NCBI GenBank assembly: GCA_035259345.1
Contig: DATFWK010000182.1
Span: 1-18,776 of the forward strand
Length of the DNA stretch: 18,776 nucleotides
From: DATFWK01 sp035259345
GTDB taxonomy: Bacteria; Actinomycetota; Thermoleophilia; Miltoncostaeales; Miltoncostaeaceae
Reading direction: 5' to 3'
The notes beneath the pieces were generated by a model. That model was not told where the DNA came from and searched no databases. It saw only the letters and a list, made by a program, of their open reading frames with translations. Shown here in pieces: positions 15,022-18,776 of the stretch (positions within the stretch are counted from its first letter, which is position 1; each line of letters opens with the position of its first letter). Made by a program: the position numbers and the translations under genes.

Positions 15022-15027
15022 ACTCTA
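15022..15027 (-). promoter_or_regulatory. Candidate -10 box for treT
   Basis: TAGAGT (TANNNT) reading leftward, 48 bases before the treT start. No recognisable -35 lies 16-18 bases upstream. The divergent gap 14974-15116 (143 bases) must also carry the promoter of the rightward membrane gene. The only hint there is a weak extended -10-like TGTGATACG at 15070-15078, which I do not call. Confidence 0.35.
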
Positions 15028-15116
15028 ACGGCCTCAGCGGCCGGACCCGCGCCCGTCGGCGGGGCGGCGTGTGATACGAAGCATGACCCGCGCATGCCGC
15101 TCGCCCGGGTCACGGG

Positions 15117-16823
15117 ATGCTCAACGGACGCCTCTACCGCAACGCGTGGCTGGTGGCGGGGATCGCCCTCGTCGTCGCCTTCTTGACCCTCGCGCCGATC
15201 CAGGAGCCCCCGCCGTCGGACATCGTGACCGTGTTCGACGCCGCCTCCGCCGCCTCGCTGACCGGCGAGCTGGAGGCCGTCGCTGACACGCGCGCGTCGG
15301 GATCCCCCGGAGCGGTGGCGGCCGCCGCCTGGGTGCAGCGGCGCTTCCGCGAACTGGCCGGCGGCGACCGGCGCACCGGCGTGCAGCACATGGCCGTGCG
15401 CGCGGACGGCCAGGACGTGCCGCTCACCAACGTGTTCTTCGCCGTCCCCGCCACGGCCGACACACGCTCCCGCCGGGTGATCCTGGTGGTCGCGCCCCGT
15501 GACACGCCGCCTGGCGTCGCGTCCGGGGCCAGCGCCACCGGCGTGCTCGTCGAGCTCGCCCGCTTCGCGACGACGGTCCGCTACCACCATCCGCTGCTCT
15601 TCCTCTCGACGGACGGCAGCGTGCTCGGGAACGCCGGCGCGCGCTGGTTCCTGCACAGCGCCTCGCGCCCGGCCATCGCGGGGGCGATCGTGCTCGACGC
15701 CCCGGCCGACGCGACCGGGACGCGCGTCCACCTCTGGGAGGACGGCGGGGCGCGCCAGGCGCTCGGCATGCGGGTGCCGGCCGAGCGGGAGGTGCGCCTG
15801 GCGGGTGGACAGCCCTCCCCGGTGCCCGGCCTCGGCCGTCAGCTCCTGCGGCTGGCGGCGCCGGAGACGCGCGGCGACCAGGCGCCGTTCATCGCGGCGG
15901 GGGTGCCCGCGATCACGCTGGCAAACCGGGCGGAGGGGCCGCTCGAGCCGGCGTCGCGGCCGACGCCGGAACGGCTCGACCTGGTCGGGAACGCGGCTCA
16001 GGGGCTGCTCGGATCGGTCGACGCCGTGGAGCGCCCGCCGGCACCGGACACCGGCCTGGCATTCGCCGGGAAGACGCTGCGCCCGGCGGTCGCCCGTCTC
16101 GCGCTCCTCCTGCTCACGCTGCCGCTCCTCGTGATGGCCCTCGACGCGGGCACCCGCCTGCGCCGCGCCCGCGTGCGCCTCGCGCCCGGGATGGCCGGGG
16201 TCGCCTGGCGCTTCGCGGCCCCCATGGCGGCGCTCTTCGTCGCCCACCTGCTCAGCATGTACGGGGTGATCCCGGCTCCCGTCCTCGGCCGGCCGCCGCT
16301 GCCCGGGGACGTCGGCTTCGACAGCCTCGCCGGCCTGTCGGTGGTGCTCGTCGCGCTCGTCTCGGTCGGCGTCTGGGCCCTCACCCGCCGGCGCGCGCTG
16401 GCCGCGAGCTCGAGCGCTGCCGCCGAGGCCACCGCGGCCCTGATCTGGATCAGCCTGCTGGCGCTGATCGCCTGGTGGTGGACGCCGTTCGCGCTCGTCT
16501 TCATCCTCCCGGCGGGGCACGCGGCGCTCGGCGCCACCGTCGTGCGCCGCAAGTGGCAGGTGTGGCTGCTCGCGGCGATCGCCGTGGTCGCGCCGCTCGC
16601 GCTCGTCGGCATCGTGTCCGGCGCGATCGACCGGAACCCCTTCACCGCCGTCTGGTACCTGATCGAGACGTCCGCCAGCGGCGCGCGCGGCTGGGTCGGC
16701 CCCACGCTCGCCACGCTCGTGGGGGTCGCCGTGTGGTGCCTCGCCGCGCCGGCCGTGCGCCGGGGTGGGAAGACGCTTCCGGCGCCCCGGCGGCGCCGAG
16801 CCGCCCGCGCCCCCGTGGTGTAG
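15117..16823 (+). CDS. Multi-pass membrane protein with degenerate M28-peptidase-like domain
   Basis: 568 residues from ATG 15117 (MLNGRLYRNAWLVAG). There is an N-terminal membrane segment (about 11-28), an extracytoplasmic domain to about 325, then about seven hydrophobic helices, as in M28 membrane proteins. The domain follows the M28 aminopeptidase order (ELEAVADTRASGSPGAVAAAAWVQRRFREL near the start), but the zinc sites have decayed. The first His-x-Asp is PRD (127-129). The bridging-Asp region GAxDNxSG reads SGASATG (136-142). The Glu-Glu catalytic region reads STDGSVLGNAG (164-174), and the late SDHxPF reads GDQAPF (253-258). D129 and D194 remain. I infer it is not an active zinc peptidase, comparable with nicalin-type relatives that act as scaffolds. 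The Arg-rich C-terminus ends in the cytoplasm or outside depending on helix count. The TetR gene follows 51 bases later. Confidence 0.78.
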   Translation: MLNGRLYRNAWLVAGIALVVAFLTLAPIQEPPPSDIVTVFDAASAASLTGELEAVADTRASGSPGAVAAAAWVQRRFRELAGGDRRTGVQHMAVRADGQDVPLTNVFFAVPATADTRSRRVILVVAPRDTPPGVASGASATGVLVELARFATTVRYHHPLLFLSTDGSVLGNAGARWFLHSASRPAIAGAIVLDAPADATGTRVHLWEDGGARQALGMRVPAEREVRLAGGQPSPVPGLGRQLLRLAAPETRGDQAPFIAAGVPAITLANRAEGPLEPASRPTPERLDLVGNAAQGLLGSVDAVERPPAPDTGLAFAGKTLRPAVARLALLLLTLPLLVMALDAGTRLRRARVRLAPGMAGVAWRFAAPMAALFVAHLLSMYGVIPAPVLGRPPLPGDVGFDSLAGLSVVLVALVSVGVWALTRRRALAASSSAAAEATAALIWISLLALIAWWWTPFALVFILPAGHAALGATVVRRKWQVWLLAAIAVVAPLALVGIVSGAIDRNPFTAVWYLIETSASGARGWVGPTLATLVGVAVWCLAAPAVRRGGKTLPAPRRRRAARAPVV

Positions 16824-16842
16824 CGTTCCGCACAAGCGCTAC
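16820..16842. promoter_or_regulatory. Perfect inverted repeat before the tetR gene (candidate operator)
   Basis: GTAGCG, 11 bases, CGCTAC: arms at 16820-16825 and 16837-16842. It overlaps the stop codon of the membrane gene (TAG 16821-16823) and lies 32 bases before the TetR start. Size and symmetry fit a TetR-family dimer site for self-control. A weak terminator is the alternative, but the 11-base loop and lack of a T-run make that less likely. Confidence 0.45.
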
Positions 16843-16859
16843 GGTCAGGAGCGCGAACC

Positions 16860-16867
16860 GGAGGGAG
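16860..16867 (+). promoter_or_regulatory. Ribosome binding site of tetR
   Basis: GGAGGGAG, seven bases before GTG 16875. It decides in favour of the GTG and against the ATG at 16868, which overlaps the site, is in another frame and does not give the HTH domain. Confidence 0.7.
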
Positions 16868-16874
16868 ATGCTCA

Positions 16875-17570
16875 GTGGCGGAGGAGCCCCGGCGCCGAGA
16901 CGCCGCACGATCCCGTCAGGCGATCCTCGATGCCGCCGAGCGGCTCTTCGCCGAGGGCGGCTACGACGCGGTCACGCTTCAGGCCGTCGGTGCCGCGGCG
17001 GGCGTCTCTCGCGGCACGCCCGGCTACTTCTTCGGCTCCAAGGAGCGCCTCTACCGCGCCGTTCTCGACCGCGCGTCGGGCGAGCTCGACGCCCTCGCCG
17101 ACCGTCTCGCGGCCGCCGTCCGCCAGGACGGCGGCATCGACGCGGCGCTCGAGCGCACGGTGCGCGAGTACATGGACTTCGTGGCCACCCGGCGGCAGCT
17201 CGTCCACCTGCTCGAGCGGGAGTCGGTGGACGGCTCGCCGCTGACCGGGCGCGCCCCGCAGGTCGCGGTCGTCGCGGCGGCGCTCGAGCCCCTGTCCGGC
17301 GACCTCGCCAATGCGAACGGCGCGGCCGCCCAGCCGGCGCAGCTCGCCCTCTCGCTGGCCACCCTCTGCTGGGGCGCGGTCGCGCAGGGGCCGCTCGCGG
17401 CCCGCGCCGCCGGGCTCGACGCCGATGACCCGGCCTTCATCGAGGCCCGCAAGCGCCACGTCGTCGCGCTGGCCCTCGGGGCCGTCGGCGGTGCAACCGC
17501 GACGCAGGCAGAGCCCGCCGCCGCCGGCGCCGGCGGCAAGGGCAAGAAGAAGCGCAAGAAGAAGGGCTGA
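16875..17570 (+). CDS. TetR-family transcriptional regulator with lysine-rich C-terminal tail
   Basis: 231 residues from GTG 16875. The N-terminal DNA-binding domain is typical: RSRQAILDAAERLFAEGGYDAVTLQAVGAAAGVSRGTPGYFFGSKERLYRAVL, with the helix-turn-helix at about 34-53. The ligand/dimer domain (about 70-205) is variable and gives no inducer. An Ala/Gly-rich linker leads to a tail of almost only Lys, Arg and Gly (221-231: GKGKKKRKKKG), which is unusual for the family and could add non-specific DNA affinity. An inverted repeat 32 bases upstream is a candidate self-operator. Its likely targets are itself and perhaps a neighbour. The stop codon lies in one arm of a hairpin shared with the convergent moeA. 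Confidence 0.92.
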   Translation: MAEEPRRRDAARSRQAILDAAERLFAEGGYDAVTLQAVGAAAGVSRGTPGYFFGSKERLYRAVLDRASGELDALADRLAAAVRQDGGIDAALERTVREYMDFVATRRQLVHLLERESVDGSPLTGRAPQVAVVAAALEPLSGDLANANGAAAQPAQLALSLATLCWGAVAQGPLAARAAGLDADDPAFIEARKRHVVALALGAVGGATATQAEPAAAGAGGKGKKKRKKKG

Positions 17571-17591
17571 GGCCGGCCGAGGCCCTCAGCC
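17565..17591. terminator. Hairpin shared by the tetR and moeA 3' ends (candidate bidirectional terminator)
   Basis: GGCTGAGG, 11-base loop, CCTCAGCC: arms at 17565-17572 and 17584-17591. The tetR stop TGA (17568-17570) is in the left arm and the moeA stop (17586-17588, TGA on the minus strand) is in the right arm at the mirror position. The gap between the two genes is only 15 bases. No T-run follows on either strand. Confidence 0.5.
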
Positions 17592-18776
17592 GGTGCGAAG
17601 CAGGCGCACCGGCTCGCCCGTCCGCACCGCGCGGCCCGGCTCGAGCAGGGCCAGCGCCTCCGCGCCGACCAGCGAGCCGATGCGGTGCGAGCTCTGGTCG
17701 CCGGTGGGGAGGGCCACCGGGCCGTCCGGCCCGTCCGCGAGCACGCAGCGCACGGCGTGCGCGCGCCCCTCCGGCGGCGGCCAACCCCCGCCGGCGCGAG
17801 CGGTCTCGAAGCGGGGGCGCGGGTCCGTCCATCCGGACAGCGCCCGGATCGCCGGACGGACGAGCAGGTGGACGCCGACCAGGGCCGAGGCAGGGTTCCC
17901 CGGCAGCCCGAGCACCGGCACCGGCCCGCGCACCCCGAACGCGCACGGCCGGCCCGGCTTCAGGTCGATGCCCCAGAAGCGCTCCTCGACGCCGAGTGCG
18001 CCCAGCACGCCGCGCACGAGGTCGCGCTCGCCGACCGAGACCCCCGCCGAGCTCACCACGGCGTCGTGCTCGAGTGCCCGCGCCAGGAGGTCGCGCAGCG
18101 GCGCCTCGGCGTCCGTGGCGATGCCGAGCGGCACGGGCTCGGCGGCCTCCGCCGACACGGCCCAGGCGATGGAGGTTGCGTTGGCGTCGCGGATCTGCGC
18201 GGGACCCGGCTCCGCCTCGGGGGGCACGAGCTCGGCGCCGGTCGAGACGATCGCCACCCGCGGGCGGCGGTGGACCCGCACCCGCACGGCGCCGACCGCC
18301 GCCAGGAGCGCACCCTCGGCGGGGCCCAAGCGCGTCCCGGCGGCCAGCGGGCCGGCCCCGGCCGCCAGGTCGCTCCCCGGCTCGCGGACGAAGCGGCCGG
18401 CGGGCACCGGGCCGGGCAGGCGGACCGAGCCGTCCGCGGCCGCGGCGTCCTCGATCGGCACGACCGCGTCGGCGCCGGCCGGGATCGGCGCGCCGGTGGC
18501 CACCGGGGCGGCGTGGCCCTCGGGAAGCGGGCCCGGCGCGGTCCCCGCCGGGACCCGCGGCGCCAGCGGCAGCGTCGCCGCACCGGAGGCGAGGTCGGCC
18601 GATCGCACCGCGAAGCCGTCCATCGCGCTGTTGGCGAAGGGCGGGATCGGGACCCGTACGGCCGGCGCCTCCGCCAGCACGCGGCCGCCCGCGTCGGCCA
18701 GCGCGACCTCCTCCACGTCGAGCGGGGAACAGGCGTCCAGGACGGCCGCGAGCGCCTCGTCGTAGCCGATCGGCGG
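17586..18776 (-). CDS. moeA: Molybdopterin molybdenumtransferase MoeA (N-terminus cut by right edge)
   Basis: The frame is open to the edge: 396 residues are visible, beginning PPIGYDEALAAVLDACSPLDVEEVALADAGGRVLAE, which is already the family start, so only a few residues should be missing. MoeA inserts molybdate into adenylylated molybdopterin made by MogA. Motifs: PPFANSAMDGFAVRS (with the conserved Asp of the MDG motif), VATGAPIPAGADAVVPIED, REPGSDLAAGAGPLAAGTRLGPAE, VAIVSTGAELV, ANATSIAWAV, SSAGVSVGERDLVRGVL, FWGIDLKPGRPCAFG and VLGLPGNPASALVG. The second Lys of the usual MKPGKP is Arg. The C-terminal domain IV is short but present (GDQSSHRIGSLVGAEALALLEPG). GTG 18716 is inside the family domain and not the true start. 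It completes a set with moaC and mogA about 5 kb away. Confidence 0.94.
   Translation of the reverse strand, partial: PPIGYDEALAAVLDACSPLDVEEVALADAGGRVLAEAPAVRVPIPPFANSAMDGFAVRSADLASGAATLPLAPRVPAGTAPGPLPEGHAAPVATGAPIPAGADAVVPIEDAAAADGSVRLPGPVPAGRFVREPGSDLAAGAGPLAAGTRLGPAEGALLAAVGAVRVRVHRRPRVAIVSTGAELVPPEAEPGPAQIRDANATSIAWAVSAEAAEPVPLGIATDAEAPLRDLLARALEHDAVVSSAGVSVGERDLVRGVLGALGVEERFWGIDLKPGRPCAFGVRGPVPVLGLPGNPASALVGVHLLVRPAIRALSGWTDPRPRFETARAGGGWPPPEGRAHAVRCVLADGPDGPVALPTGDQSSHRIGSLVGAEALALLEPGRAVRTGEPVRLLRTG

Noticed and set aside
15070..15078. TGTGATACG as extended -10 of the M28-like gene
   Set aside because: Only three of six hexamer bases match and no -35 is seen.
14805..16835. 676-codon minus-strand open frame opposite the M28-like gene
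   Set aside because: It is low-complexity and crosses the divergent promoter region and the start of treT. The plus-strand gene has a coherent membrane topology.
16868..16870. ATG before the tetR gene
   Set aside because: It overlaps the ribosome site and is in a different frame from the HTH domain; GTG 16875 has the right spacing.
18714..18716. GTG as start of moeA
   Set aside because: The same frame continues to the edge with PPIGYDEALAAVLDACSPLD, which is family sequence, so the start is outside the window.

Overview
The window is very GC-rich (well over 70 % by eye), uses GTG starts freely and is packed with overlapping genes. It carries an F420-type (LLM) oxidoreductase, TreT trehalose synthase and a GGDEF plus HD-GYP regulator. 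Together these suggest a high-GC actinobacterium, most likely of the Thermoleophilia (Solirubrobacterales/Gaiellales) type; that placement is inference. I find 16 protein genes, two of them cut by the window edges. I see no tRNA, rRNA, CRISPR array, insertion sequence or phage gene. No gene-free stretch exceeds 150 bases.

Left end (1-3381): the N-terminal part of an O-antigen ligase/polymerase-like membrane protein reads leftward off the edge. Divergent from it is an 880-residue membrane sensor with PAS, GAF, GGDEF and HD-GYP domains, which should both make and break c-di-GMP.

Centre (3365-11223, all minus strand): one tightly packed run in transcription order is LLM flavin/F420 oxidoreductase, secreted propeller-like protein of unknown function, secreted clan-A glycoside hydrolase, SAM methyltransferase, membrane-anchored FlgD/Ig-like protein, O-antigen ligase/polymerase and GT4 glycosyltransferase. 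Five of the six junctions are 4-base GTGA/ATGA overlaps and the sixth is a 4-base gap. This looks like part of an uncharacterised surface or exopolysaccharide system. With the two polymerase-like proteins on either side of the c-di-GMP gene, c-di-GMP control of that polysaccharide is a reasonable hypothesis.

Right of centre (11305-14973, minus): a second packed run is treT, a divergent otsA-like GT20 gene, moaC and mogA, so trehalose synthesis is coupled to molybdenum-cofactor genes. A 20-bp perfect palindrome directly after mogA probably separates this run from the LLM/polysaccharide run. The treT leader has a candidate -10 box, a hairpin with a GNRA loop and a clear Shine-Dalgarno sequence.

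Right end (15117-18776): a multi-pass membrane protein with an M28-like domain that has lost most zinc ligands, then a TetR regulator with a lysine-rich tail and an inverted repeat in front of it. Convergent to these is moeA, nearly complete but cut at the right edge. The tetR and moeA stop codons lie in opposite arms of one hairpin.

The main points for a second look are the polysaccharide operon with its coupled LLM enzyme, the treT/GT20 pair whose GT20 member has lost a glucose-6-phosphate contact, and the apparently dead M28-like membrane protein.
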